Below are positions 1 to 11,094 of a DNA stretch of 64,000 nucleotides, piece after piece (positions within the stretch are counted from its first letter, which is position 1; each line of letters starts with the position of its first letter). The notes below the pieces were generated by a model. The model worked only from the letters and a program-made list of their open reading frames with translations. It made no database searches and was not told the origin of the DNA. The DNA comes from Acanthococcus lagerstroemiae (Eukaryota; Arthropoda; Insecta; Hemiptera; Eriococcidae). The position numbers and the translations under genes are program-made. The stretch is from NCBI GenBank assembly GCA_031841125.1, contig CM063113.1, positions 20,729,312 to 20,793,311 on the forward strand. Reading direction: 5' to 3'.

Positions 1-193
1 TCAAACTTTTTACTTCGAGCCCCCCTGCATAATCCAGCTGTAAGCCGGGCCCCCCTACATGTAAGCGTACTGTATATTATAAGTGAGACGCTTTTGACAT
101 TTTACAGTCAATTTTTATTACACCAAGCTTTGGACCCCCGAGCCTTCATTGCGCCCCCCTTGGGGGTCGCACCCCACACTTTGAGTACCGCTG
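1..193. mobile_element. Right end of a hAT-like DNA element, cut by the window edge
   Basis: The stretch ends in an inverted-complement terminus reading CAGCGGTACTCAAAGTGTGG on the minus strand (about 174-193), a sequence style common at the ends of hAT-family non-autonomous elements. C-rich tracts lie just inside, as in other MITEs of this window. The left end is not in the window, so neither target duplication nor length can be checked. No transposase reading frame is visible. Confidence 0.4.
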
Positions 194-520
194 ATCTAGT
201 TAACAAAATTTCTAACCCATATCAACTATCAAAACTTAACATTACGGTGCCGCGTCCTTCGCAGAGGAATTATAAACTTTTTAAAATACCTTTTTGTCGG
301 ACTGAAATATTCAAAAATTCGCTACCATGCGGGGCATGAGGTTAGCCAATGACTTACTACAGATGGACCCTCCTATCGACTCTCTCGACCCTACAGATAA
401 TTAACCCGACTTCTCCGGATTCTTAAATCTGTCGATCTGCACGGCTTGGAGTAGTAGGGGCAGGGGCAATGAGGACCCGAGATGTGAATAAAGGCACAGC
501 AGCAAGAGACGGAGTATAAT
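194..520. other. Unassigned stretch, possible LTR-like sequence
   Basis: No gene is recognised. The segment has mixed composition and contains AATAAA followed by a short G/A-rich stretch near 489, which would suit a retroelement or transcript 3' end. No terminal repeats, primer-binding site or second copy was found. Confidence 0.2.
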
Positions 521-569
521 CAATGGAGTGTGTGTGCGTGAGCGTGGTGTAAGTGGTGTACGGCAGGCC

Positions 570-860
570 ACAGCATTTTTTTTTAAATTTTTAAATTTTT
601 TTATTTACTTTTTTATTTTTTTATTTTATTGTTTTCCCTTTATTATTATTATCATTTTATTATTATTATTTTTCTTTTTTAATTATTACTATACATTTTA
701 TTTTCCTTATCTCTTTTATTCTTTATTTCATTACTTTCCAAATAAGTTAATTGCGTTTTTTTATTTTTTAGTTTCTTCACTTTTATTATTATTATTATTA
801 TTATTATTATATTTTTTTTTTCTTCTTAATTTCATTTATAATTTCTTAAGATATTAATTT
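570..860. repeat. T-rich low-complexity tract with (TTA)n microsatellite
   Basis: Nearly pure T with interspersed A, ending in an ATT/TTA run at about 785-812. It is open in one frame only because TTT, TTA and ATT dominate, giving a Phe/Leu/Ile/Tyr-only product. This is simple sequence, not a membrane protein gene. Confidence 0.85.
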
Positions 861-939
861 TTCCTTCCCTGTAACTGGCCGACCTAGCTGTTGGAAAGGG
901 AAGTAAAATACATACATTATTTATCAAAATATTAAATTT

Positions 940-2335
940 AAAAAAAAACTTTCTTGGAAAACATTGGAAAATTTTTCTAAAAATTTTCGATGAGATTCTT
1001 CGGAAACTATCGTAGTAGTAGTTTTCCGAAAATTTTCGATGCAATTCTTTAAAAATTATAGGAAAATCTTCCCGAAGATTTTCGAGAAAATTCTTTGGAA
1101 AACACTGGACTTTTTTCTGAATATTTCCGATGAAATTCTCCGGAAATCATCACATTTTTTCTCCAAGATTTCTGATTAATTCTTTAGAAATCATTGGAGA
1201 TTTTCCCCGAACATATTTGACGAAAATCTCAGAAAAGCATCAAAAGTTTTTCTAAGGATATCGTTCAGAGATACTTGGACGCTATTCAGCAAAAGGGAAC
1301 TAACCAACATTTGTAAACGAAATGAGTTATTAGTATCGTTGGAAAGAGCGTGAAAAGTAGAATTTTTCAAAATTGGGCCCCCGATTCAAAAATGTGTACT
1401 CACGTTGAAAAAAGCTTATCAGTAAACGCTATGTCATATAATTTCTATATGGTTCTTGAACTTCGAATCACGTGTTTTCAAATAGCGGATTTTGCTAGTT
1501 GGTTCCCTTTTGCTGAATGGGGTCGACTTGTCGATGATTTTTTATGAAATTGTTTGGAATCATTAAAGATTTTTCCAAACAAAAATTTCTGACAAAATTC
1601 GTCTGATAAAATTCATTGAAAATGATCGGAAATTTACCCTTAATATTTTCGATAAAGTTCGTCGAAAAAAAAAAATCAAAAGAATCGTCCCGAATATTTT
1701 CCGTGATATTCCTTCGAAATAATCGAAGTATTTTTCTGAAAGATTTTCGGTACAATTTTTCAGAACTCTTGGTGTTATTCCCCGAGTGCTTTCGATAAAA
1801 TTCTTCAAAAATAATCAGGAAATTTTCATGAAGAATTTTTATGAAATTTTTTTGAAAACAATGGACATTTTTTTGAAAGATTTCCGAATACATTGGAAAT
1901 TTTTTCCGAAAATTTAAAATGGAATTGCTTAAAAATCATCTGAGATTTTTTCTGAAGATTACGATGAAATTTTTCGGGGATTATCGAGCATTTTTCCAGA
2001 AGATTTTCGATGAAATTCATCAGAAGCCATCGAATTTCTCTCCGATGTTTCCTATGTAATTCTATTTTCTCGAAGAATGTTGATGAACTTTCTTGGAAAA
2101 CATTGGAAATTTTTTCTAAAACTTTTCGATGAGATTCTTCGGAAATTATCGGAGTTGTTTTCCGAAAATTTCCGATGCAATTCTTTAAAAATTATCGGAA
2201 AATTTTCCCGAAGATTTTCGAGGAAATTCTTCGGAAATTTAGAAAATCTTTCCTGAAGATTCTTGATAAAATTCGTCAAAAGCCATCGGAGTTTTCCCCG
2301 AATATTGCCCATGAAATTCTTGTCGAAGAGACCGC
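940..2335. repeat. Degenerate ~47-bp satellite array, copy 1
   Basis: A diverged unit recurs about every 45-50 bp. Its recognisable pieces are GATGAAATTCTTCGGAAA, CATCGGAGATTTTTCC and CGAAGATTTTC. Roughly two dozen units fit once the 251-bp inverted-repeat element at 1276-1526 is discounted. Short Phe/Lys/Ile-rich reading frames on both strands are by-products of the repeat. The same unit reappears at about 5150-5660. Confidence 0.8.
1276..1526 (+). mobile_element. 251-bp inverted-repeat MITE (TGGACG family), copy 1
   Basis: The left end reads TGGACGCTATTCAGCAAAAG and the right end is its imperfect inverse (CTTTTGCTGAATGGGGTCGA), with inverted similarity continuing through GGGAACTA. There is no coding capacity. 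The element sits inside the 47-bp satellite. A second copy at 59161-59753 is exactly 251 bp once its own insertion is removed, and it shares the internal motif CAAAAATGTGTACTCACG on the opposite strand. Flanking dinucleotides here are CT/CT, while the second copy has TA/TA. A Tc1/mariner-like origin is therefore possible but not proven. Confidence 0.8.
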
Positions 2336-2339
2336 TCGC

Positions 2340-4190
2340 CTGGCGAAACAACGAGCACCTGGTTTCGCGAAAATCTAGTTTTCCTATATGGCGGTGGAAA
2401 AATCGACTAACCCTGTATTAGAATAAATAGCCGATCTAGAGTAAGGAGGGTTCGGGGGGGGGGGGGTTAGCATGTATCAAAATAATGCTGAAAATTCTTT
2501 TGCTTGTATAATTTTTCAGTATTTTGGGGGTTCTTGGAGAATCTGGACTGGAAAAGCTACGCCTAAGCCTCCCCCCCCCCTATTTACGCCTATGTTCCGC
2601 CACCTTTTGCTGGACTGCACCGCGCAGTTACTTCCCTACTGCAACCAATCACAGTCACTATCCCCGGATCCAGCTTCACGAATACACCAACTGCAGCCTC
2701 AGTGGCTCTGCAATCAGATCTCGATCCAGGTGAACTTGACCTGAGAATCACTGTTCACTGTTTGGATTGTCAACGAGGCCGAGCCCATCTGCGTGCAATC
2801 GTTCGTTACCAACGTTTACGTCCGGTAATACTATTAAGTACGAATGTAACACCACAATGGTGACCCATTATAAATAGTCTACGAGAGTAATAAGTGAAAG
2901 GTATAGTTACAAATCTCTACAGGTGGGACGGGTTCGGCAGCTTGCTGCGATGTAAAATTAAACGAACCCGCGACTGTACAGTGCATATAGTGGCTTGTCT
3001 CCGTGTAAACGTTTTTAAAGAAATTCGATAAAAATACATTACAAGTTGGTCGGACACGCCGTCGAGATTAATAAAAATGATTAAAACGTTCGAGATGGCT
3101 TTAATTTATTCGACTGGCTCGGCCGACGGTCTACTGGCCGTGAAAATCGAATGCCAGAAGAGGAGCTCGCAGCCTCGCAGGTAGCCGTGTAACGCGTCTC
3201 GCGAACTCGCACATCTCCATTCACGAATGCACGCGCGCGATTAGAATTCATTCGAATTCGAAATTCAGGACGGTCTTCGCGGCTGGGGAGGAGTTCGTTT
3301 GTTTGGAATGGTCATTAATTCCGAGGTTTCGGGAGTGACGGTGTGCAGTATATGCAAATTTGGATTCGATCTCGGGGCGTGCATTTTACGCTCGTGTCAA
3401 CGTACCTTCATTTCTCCAGCACGCGAGTACCTCTCTCGGAAATCGGAAACGATAAGACCTGACCTTACGGAAGTAGTACCCGGGGTAGTTACAGAGGTCA
3501 AAGCTTTTCGGTTTCGGTTCGTTTGGAAATTATATACGGCAACTAACGTTATTTCCTGATCGACATCTATTGCGGCGCATCTCATGAACGAAATATCACT
3601 CGGTGAATAATTTACAATCAGGATTGCGACCTTGCTGTGGGCACTCAGCGCAACGGCTGTAGTTGTGACTACTTTATATTCACGTAAATCATAGCATCAG
3701 AAAAGGTTAGAAGAAGAAAGAGAGAGAGGCAGAAAAACGAAACTTCAGACTGTGATCATCTCTAGAATAAGGTCATCTCTCTGAAAAATGTTTTGCCTCC
3801 CTGGCAAAATTGAAAATTCATTGTTACCTTCTCTCCCGCCCAAATTAACTCTCCTAAAAATGTGAATAAATGTTCTTTGCCCTTCATGATTCAAAATGTT
3901 GGTCACGGGCCTGGTGAGTTCGGAACCAAGAGAATCTGAATATTTGCTGAAGGCGTGTAAACAAGGACAGCTCCCGAGCGCTCGCCACACAACAACTTTT
4001 AACAATTTTTTCCTTCGAATAACTTTTTTTAATTAAAATATATTGGAGCAGAAACCATAAAATTCCTTACCCCTTCCCCCCATCGCAGAACCTTACTGTA
4101 CCTACGTCCCTCGTGCAGCGACCGAAAACTGAATCCAGTTCCACGATACAAATTCTAGGTCCGTTTCGCCAGTCCCCCCAAAGTCAAAAA
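2340..4190. other. Unassigned, mostly single-copy DNA (CpG-containing 2600-3700)
   Basis: No gene was recognised on either strand. The part from about 2600 to 3700 has balanced composition, many CG dinucleotides and restriction-like words such as TTCGAATTCG. It contains no repeat seen elsewhere in the window. It could be intergenic or intronic host DNA. A G-run of about 14 lies at 2455-2467, next to a short stretch resembling MITE interiors. Confidence 0.4.
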
Positions 4191-4199
4191 TTATCTCAT

Positions 4200-4700
4200 A
4201 ATTTCATACCTATTTTGTACCAATTTGTACCACCAATCCCGAATCTTGCACCCATATCGTTACCCGCATTTTTTTAAAATAAATTTGGGGCTAACAAAAA
4301 GTAGCCCCCATCCCTAATTGAGGATATCGCGCCGGAAGTGATACGGAAATTGTGTACCTATTTTGTACCATTTTGTATCACCAATTCCGAATTTTGTACC
4401 GTCCCCTTCCGCCGCTCTTTCGCAAAATAAGTAGCCCCTCCGGCCTCTCGTGGAAGCATTTGGCACCCGGAGTGGTATCAAAACTTAGTGCCTATTTTGT
4501 ACCATCAATCCCGAATTTTGTACCCACCCCCTTCCCCACTTATTCGCAAAATAAGTAGCCCCCCCATGGAAGCATTCGGCACCCGGAGTAGTATCAAAAT
4601 TTTGTGCTTGTTTGTTTTGTACCATCAATCCCGAATTTTTTACCCACCTCCCTTCCACAGCTATTCGCAAAATAAATAGGCCCCACTCTGTGTAGTCGTT
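4200..4700. repeat. Tandem repeat of ~120-150 bp units
   Basis: Four units start near 4208, 4356, 4488 and 4607, each beginning CCTATTTTGTACCA or a close variant. Each continues through AATCCCGAATTTTGTACC, a CTTATTCGCAAAATAAGTAG palindrome-like segment and GGCACCCGGAGT. The last unit and a half are part of the inverted arm described at 4559-6512. A weaker relative occurs at about 27530-27790. Confidence 0.75.
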
Positions 4701-5149
4701 CATCTGTACCCGGGGTGGTATCAAAATTCTCAAACAAATCAACTTATACGAAGACTGAGTAAGATTCATCGAATTTTGTAGTCACCTAGGAAAACAATCA
4801 AATAGTATTACGACTAATAATAATTTTGAAAAATGAAAAATTGGGCAATATTTAAAACTGAGCTCTATTCGACAGTAGGTATTACTAACTTCGAAATCAT
4901 TCTAATGCAGAAACATATGAAAAAAATTGTGAAACTTCAAAATCGTATATAACTTTGTGATCATTCTGCGACCGTAAATTTCCGTGAATTTTTCTAGGTT
5001 TTTGTAAACTAATTGATAAAATAGCTCATGCCATCAAATACAATTTAGGTTTCAGTTTTGCGACCTTTGAGATTTTTTTCAATTTCCGAATGTTGCGTAA
5101 CGAATTATTGTCCCTGTCTGTCTATACAATCATAAATGATTTTTACCCA

Positions 5150-5660
5150 CGGAAATCATCAGAGATTGTTCTCACAGGTTTCTGATAAAATTCCTTGGAA
5201 ATCATCAGCGATTTTCCCCGAACATTTTTGATGAAATCTTAGGAAATCATCGGTAATTTACCCCAAAAATTTCCGATGAAAATCTCTGAAAACCATCGAA
5301 ACGTTTTTCTGAAGAAATCCTTCAAAAATCATCAGAGATTCTTCGCGATGATTACTGATAAAATCCTTTGGAATCATTGGAGATTTTCTCTGTAAAATTT
5401 TCGACAAAATTTTCCTGAAATCGTCGGAGATTTTTCTCAATGATGTCCGATGAAATTCTGTGAAAATGATCGGACATTTTTCCGTAATATTTTGGATAAA
5501 ATGCTTTTGAAATTATCTTCGGAAATCAAAGGAATTTTCTCGAAGATTTCTCATGAAATTTCTTGGAAATCATCGAAGATTTTTCCGGAAGATTTTCGAT
5601 GAAATTCATAGGAAATCATCAGAGATTTTCCCCGAAGATTATTTCATAGTTTTCCGCCGA
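5150..5660. repeat. ~47-bp satellite array, copy 2
   Basis: The unit is that of the array at 940-2335 (GATGAAATTC, GGAAATCATCGGAGATTTT, CCCGAAGATTT). About ten diverged units lie between the inverted arms of the 4559-6512 structure. Confidence 0.75.
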
Positions 5661-6086
5661 ATTTTTCACGCAGAGTTCAAATTCGTTGTTCAAATTGGAA
5701 GGCGACGCTCCGTTTCCGAGATATATGCTCAAAATGTTAGTTAAATTGGTCAAAAAAATGACTCCAGCTCAATTTTGACGACGGATTTGAATTTGTCACG
5801 GAAAATTGAGTAATGAGCACCATTCCTGACGCCGAAGCTGTTCGAAAATTTTCTTCTCCCCAAAAAACACATATGTATGGAGAAATTTTCAAAATTAGAA
5901 AAAATCAAGATTATTTAGTCTAATACTGTTTTCTACTCAATTTCTCACGCTTAGTTCAAATTTGTTGTCCGAATTGGGCGGCGACGCTACGTTTCCGAGA
6001 TATATGCTCGAAAATGTTAGTGAAATCGTTCAAAAAATGACTCTAGCTCCATTTCGACGACGGATTTGAATTTCTCACGAAAAACT
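5651..6086. repeat. Direct duplication of ~155 bp
   Basis: 5651-5805 and 5935-6086 are the same sequence in the same orientation. Shared words include GTTTCCGAGATATATGCTC and GACGACGGATTTGAATTT. Spacing is about 285 bp. No coding content was recognised. Confidence 0.75.
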
Positions 6087-6619
6087 TATAAAAATATTCC
6101 TCATAAAATCATTTATAAAAATGATTCTCACAATTTTTTTCATATGTTTCTGCATTAGAATGATTTCAAAGTTAGTACCTACTGTCGAATAGAGCTCCGT
6201 TTTAAATATTGTGAAATTTTTCAGGTTTCAAAATTATTATTACTCGTAATACTATTTGATTGTTTTCCTAGGTGACCACAACATTCGATGAATCTTACTC
6301 AGTCTTCGTATAAGTTGATTTGTTTGAGAATTTTGATATTACCCTGGGTGCAGATAAACGACTGCTTAGAGTGGGGCCTATTTATTTCGCGAATAGCTGG
6401 GGAGGGGGTGGGTAAAAAATTCGGGATTGATGGTACAAAATGGTACAAAACAGACAGGCACAAAATTCTGATACTACTCCGGGTGCCGGATGCTTCCATG
6501 GGGGGGGGCTACGTATTTTACACGTCCCGCCCACCCCCGCTTCAAATTTCCAGTAGTTTACGAACAAGTTTTTAAATTTTTTATAATTTCTTTTGGATGT
6601 TTGTTGACTTAATGCGATC

Positions 6620-7415
6620 ATCGAGTTTTAGTCCGAAAATAAATTTTATAATTGTGTTTTGTGTAATTTCTATTTTCTTCGTTAGTTTGAAGTAAGGACC
6701 CAGTAGGGGGGATCCGTATGTTCGTACCTGTGCCACACACATGTTAAAATTTTCTGATTTTTATTTGTTTTTGAAATAGCCTTTGAAAATATGTTTAAGT
6801 GACCAGTATTTTCTCCAAGCCAAAGTTATTCCTCTGTTGATTTCTCTTTCAGTTCTATTACCAAGTAAAATTAATTATTTGAAATAAATAGTTTCCGAAA
6901 TGGTTTCTATTTCTCTATTTCAATATACGTGTATGTTTTCGTAGAATGGGAGGGTGTAGTTATAATTTTGGATTTTTCGGTGTGACATTTCATCCATCTC
7001 TTCCTCTGTTTCCGAAATAAGGACTACCTCACCTGCGAACTTTAGGTTCGAGAGTTTATTTCCGTTTATGCTTAGACCCCTCCTATTCCACTCCAACTGT
7101 CTGAAGACTTCCTCGCCATACTGAATCGGATGGATGATAATGAATTCCCCTTGCGGACCCTTTTTTTAATTTCAAAGTACGAACCCGTTTTATCTGTTAT
7201 CCTACTTCGCAGGTTAGAGTACATTCCTCCTATTAGTTGCATGGGGAACTCTTTGGTTCTTCAGAGCTTCTAGAATGAACTTGTGATCCAGAAGATCGAA
7301 AGCTTTGCTGTAATCGATGAATGCTAAATTTAACCCATTCCGTAGCCCGGAAATTTTTCAGTGATTTGGTTAATAGTGCGGAGATGGCAGTGGTGTCAGT
7401 GGGGGTCTGCACCAC
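6620..7415 (-). pseudogene. LINE reverse-transcriptase fragment, catalytically dead
   Basis: Translating the minus strand in pieces gives a decayed non-LTR reverse transcriptase. INQITEKF and LAFIDYSKAFDLLDHKFILE (the palm motif with its first Asp) come first. A corrupted RGVRQGDP box (KKRVRKGNSLSS) follows, then LSNLKFAGEVVLISE. The active-site box FADD has become FAGE (7028-7039), removing catalytic acids. Further on, VLTSNQRRKL-like remains match the post-RT region of this LINE type (YGAQTWxLT). Frame changes and stops occur throughout. It is 5'-truncated in the RT domain, and no target duplication was found. It resembles the better copy at 35880-39040 but is a separate, older insertion. 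Confidence 0.8.
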
Positions 7416-7417
7416 CC

Positions 7418-7728
7418 TAACTAAAGAAAATAGGTTTATCCCCTGATGTTATGTGAGGCAAATGATAAGAGGACGGTGTGAAGGGTCAGGCAGGACAAAA
7501 AGAAAAAATTTTCAGACCCACCGTCACCACCTGCCTGCGTCGACACACGGACCAAGACGAGGAGGTGAGGGGTGAGTGAAGAGGCAGCGCGTCCGGCCGT
7601 AGGGAACCTGAATTCCAGGACAGCGCTCAGGGGCACGGATCTCGGTCAGTAGGGAACTCCATGGTGGCCGTGGTAGGACGCGCGCACCGTTGCGGCAAGG
7701 AGAAATGGTGGCTCGGGCCGGCCTCAAG
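7418..7728. other. Unassigned GC-richer stretch
   Basis: Short frames are open on the minus strand, but with no recognised domain and no splice context. The composition is higher in GC and CG than the flanks. No repeat from elsewhere in the window was seen. Confidence 0.25.
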
Positions 7729-7800
7729 TTTCCCTCCGGTCACTGATGCGATATTCGAAAGGGTAGTTTCTGGGACGGGGGTGTGGTGACGTCCCACGAT
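7729..7800 (+). repeat. R110 short interspersed repeat, copy 1 (internally deleted)
   Basis: It matches the 5' half of the R110 family (CCCTCCGGTCACTGATGCGA, CGAAAGGGTAGTTTC, GGGGGTGTGGTG) and then jumps to the end motif ACGTCCCAC. The central CACTTTGGCATGCG part is lost. Target duplications are not identifiable. Confidence 0.65.
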
Positions 7801-10010
7801 ACCATCTCCCTTGTAACGGAGCTATCTACGCCCTTGGGAGGTGGTCAAGAGTAGAATAGAATAGTTTTTCCTAATGAATTAAGCGATCCTGTAAAGTGTG
7901 AATTCGAATTGTGAAAAATTGGAAGTGAACTTTAGATAATTATGTCGAAGGGATACGGAACGGTCAGCTCTGTGTTGAGGATTTCAATGGAGAAAAAATT
8001 TGAAATTTAAATGAAAATAGTGTTTCAAGCTTTCACGTCAGTGTTACAAAACCATGTACCAGCGCCTTTATCGCGAGCACTCTATTCGAGCTGCCATCGG
8101 TCGCAGATGCTGCGCACGACCAGTTTCAGATCTTGCTCGTGTCTGCGCCTGGAAAGCCCGAGTTCGGGAGTTGATACCGCGAATGGAAATGGAATCGGCA
8201 CCCAGTTCCCTGGAACCAGGTCGATTCTGTTTCGAACTTATCGCCCACCGGCTTCGCCTCATCAATAAATAGCTTACATCGAATCGTCACTTTTGTTAAA
8301 TAGGTCTTCTAAACCCGGAGACACGGTACACGCTAGTGCGTGCCGTTTTGCTCACACGAAGCTCGTGCCTTTGAAATTACATTATCAGACATTGTGGGAG
8401 CTATGGAACTTTAAGTTCGTATGCATAGTTTCTCGTAACCCGGCTTCGCATTCCGAGCGGCTGGGTACATCAGTTCGAATAAATCGATCTCCGGCATTCG
8501 GCTCCTCGATATCTACCATTTGGAATCAGTCATGTTTGGCCTAAAAAGCGCTGGCGTGCTATCTGGGCCGTCTTCTTCGTTTCGAAAGAATGTCGTGTGT
8601 GTCGTGTACAAATCCGATGTGTATCGAGTATTGTCACTCGAATCAAAAATTAATCGTGCGTCGGCTAGATCAAGCCGAACGCTAGGTCATAATTTATCCT
8701 AATCCAAACATTTTCGACGCTGGTTACAAGGCCGACCCAGCTGTTAGCTCCTCGGCTCAGCGAGTTAACTTTTTCCTCAAATCGGGAAAGACGTATAGGC
8801 GAAAACGCTAAAACTTTATCGGATGCCGTCCGGCTATTAAAAATGCTGCTGAATTAAATAGAAGAGTCGTTATTTCGGTTACGATGCGATTATCTCCGCA
8901 TTTTCGTACATATATTTTGGTCCCTCTCCGACAGAACTATATAAATTCGGTGTCGTCCTTTCATTTAAGCCGTTCTTTTTTTTTTATTGTTTATTGCGAG
9001 AATACAAAGTAGACGTCAGCTGAACGAAGCAGCGCAGTATCTGGCCAGAATTTATACCTATGCCCTGGCAACGGGGTCATTTTCCTACTAACAACTTTAT
9101 AATGTAAATTGCTTTCATTTACGTTCGCACACTTTGAAAATTGGCCCGAATTTTTTAACGAGCAGTCATTACTCGGAGGTGTGTTGCAAGAAGCCTTAAA
9201 ATCACGGGCGGCTTCCAGAAAACGATGGACGGATGGCTGGGTGCGGGGTATTGAGAAATTGAGAAAAGTGGGTGGCGTAGATACGGAGCTAGAAGTGAAA
9301 AACGGGCGGATCGAGGATACAGTTCGATACGGTTATGACAGTTGAAAGGAAAACTACAGGAAAAACTATTCAAGGTCGAGTTGCGCGAAAAATACCGAAA
9401 ATATGGCGAGCGTGGGAGGAACCGGGGCGCCCGAGAACAATATTTCAGAGACGGCTGCAATCGCGTTTATCAAGCAAGATACGAGCATCTTCAAAAGACC
9501 AATTAATGTACCGCCAGAAGGTCAATGAAACCGTATACGAAAATCTGTATCGCTGCACTGATAAAAAAAATATATCACGGTCGTCATTATCGATGTAAGA
9601 TATACGTGAGTTGATACTTGCGAAATAAAAGAGATAGAGAGCGAGGTAGGGGCCATTAGCATGGAGCCGAAAATATTTATGTTATCCTACGTGTCGATAA
9701 TAAAATGAGGTAAAATCAACCAGTAATTTGCAGATTATTTTCAGTTTTGTTGATGAAATCACGTACAGAGGATAAATTCGTGGATAGGTCTACGGAAAAA
9801 AGGAGGTTTACAGATGAGAAAGGGTTGAAAAATATTACTTGCCAGCGAAGTTCGGACTTGGAATCGAAGTGACTAACGAGGGTTCTTTTCGATAATTAGC
9901 TCCCGTAAGAAATTTTCTGGCATGCTCGATATTTTTGCGATTTCTGTTACCAAGGGGGGGGGGCTTGAGGATACACATAATATATGTATAATGTGAAGAT
10001 TTCTACGAGG
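7801..10010. other. Unassigned, largely single-copy DNA
   Basis: This is mixed-composition, CG-containing sequence with short frames open in several registers at 8011-8272, 8293-8544 and 9109-9598. None shows a domain, a plausible splice pair or a repeat relationship, and overlapping frames on both strands at 8054-8272 argue against a simple call. Host intron, UTR or intergenic sequence is the safest reading. Confidence 0.35.
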
Positions 10011-10279
10011 CAGTGGTGTAGCCGACGGAAGGGAAGGGGCATATACCTCAAGGCGCCTGTAATTTAATGTAAAATATGCAAAAATTTGAAATTTTTGCTT
10101 GTATACCACGTTTTTTTTTTAAAATTTTCGCGCTAGCAATAATTTTCATTTCATTTTCATAAAATACTCCACTAATATCGGCGATTTAAAAAAAAAAAAC
10201 ACAATTTTTGACTTTTCCTCCCTTGAAAATCTTACTTTACCTTCCCCCCCCCCCCCGGAAAATCCTAGCTACGCCACTG
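10011..10279 (+). mobile_element. hAT-like MITE, CAGTGGCGTAGC family, copy 1
   Basis: The ends are CAGTGGTGTAGCC and AGCTACGCCACTG, inverted to each other. The interior (AATGTAAAATATGCAAAAAT, TTTTCATAAAATACTCC, ATATCGGCGATTT, a C12 run) matches the elements at 29373 and 34659. Those copies have 8-bp duplications, but this one does not (CTACGAGG against ATTAAATT). Flank decay or recombination is likely. Confidence 0.8.
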
Positions 10280-10815
10280 ATTAAATTTGGTCTCAAAATT
10301 CATAATTAAAACTGGTGATTCAACTTACCGACAGCCCATTAAACAAATAAATTGAATATATCGCGTGAAAAAGGATTCAAACTTTTACAACGATCGAATT
10401 TTTGAACTTTTGGAAGTAAGAAGATTCTATTTCTGTGGACTCATCAAGTTATCAGGATTTCTCGAACAGCCAATCAGGCATTTAGCCATCGATATTCAAT
10501 GTGAACTGGATCACGAGCCTACCACTGTGTTTGTGAATTATAAAGAACGACAAACACACGATTCGTCTATCTTTCAAAGCAAATTCAGTGTGTCCAAGTT
10601 TATAAACATTAAAATGTAGTAGAAAGAAAAGTTTTGAACAAAACTAGCGAAAAAAATACAAATAATTCGTTATTTTTACTCACGAAATTTTACCAGGGGG
10701 TGCTAAGCACCCCCTAGCACCTCTCTGGCTACGGGCCTGCCTCCGTCATGTAAAGGGATAGAAGAATTTGATGTTGAACCCTCGAACTGCTTGCATGTTG
10801 TTAGACGTTTGTATC
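10280..10815. other. Unassigned; possible one-sided MITE end near 10735
   Basis: A GCTACGGGCCTG terminus at about 10725-10736 resembles a hAT-like right end, with a CACCCCCTAG-type GC block before it. No matching left end was found. The remainder is AT-rich with no recognised gene. Confidence 0.25.
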
Positions 10816-11086
10816 CAGACCCGTGCGCAAGGGAGGTTAACCCCCCCCAGCAGGGTTTTGAACTTGAAAGAATGGTGCACTTCAAGTTCTATGCCTTCAC
10901 TTTTAAAATGCTCCAAAATAATAACTTGGAAATGTATATGACTGTAATCTTACAATTGAATGTATCATATTATTTTATGTACATCAATTTGTTGATAATG
11001 TTCTTCGTAGAGTCTATTTTTTTATAGGAAACTTGATTACCTCCCCCCCCCCCCGGTGTTACTAATAAATTCTGCGCACGGGCCTG
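10816..11086 (+). mobile_element. hAT-like MITE, CAGRCCCGTGCGCA family
   Basis: The left end CAGACCCGTGCGCA pairs with the right end TGCGCACGGGCCTG. It is flanked by TTTGTATC (10808-10815) and CTTGTATC (11087-11094), an 8-bp duplication with one mismatch. A C14 run lies about 30 bp from the right end. It is non-coding, 271 bp. Confidence 0.8.
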
Positions 11087-11094
11087 CTTGTATC

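Larger units (their letters stand above)
4559..6512. repeat. Foldback-like inverted repeat with ~385-bp arms
   Basis: The segment 4559-4943 recurs in reverse complement at 6122-6512, with high identity visible throughout. Examples are TAAGTTGATTTGTTTGAGAA, GGAAAACAATCAAATAGTAT and the GTACCATCAATCCCGAATTT unit. Both arms read as the same short ORF when taken outward. The 1.2-kb centre holds a satellite block and a direct duplication. Long inverted arms with tandem units at their outer ends resemble foldback-type transposons. No target duplication or transposase was found, so this may instead be a segmental inverted duplication. Confidence 0.7.

Noticed and set aside
528..857. A 109-codon Phe/Leu/Ile/Tyr-rich frame resembling a membrane protein
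   Set aside because: It is a translation of T-rich simple sequence and ATT/TTA microsatellite, with no codon variety or gene context.
1495..2378. Several Phe/Lys/Arg/Ile-rich frames on both strands
   Set aside because: They repeat with the 47-bp satellite unit on both strands and carry no domain.
8054..8272. Overlapping frames on both strands as a small gene
   Set aside because: Three overlapping frames of similar length in GC-richer DNA are expected by chance. No domain, start context or splice pair favours one.
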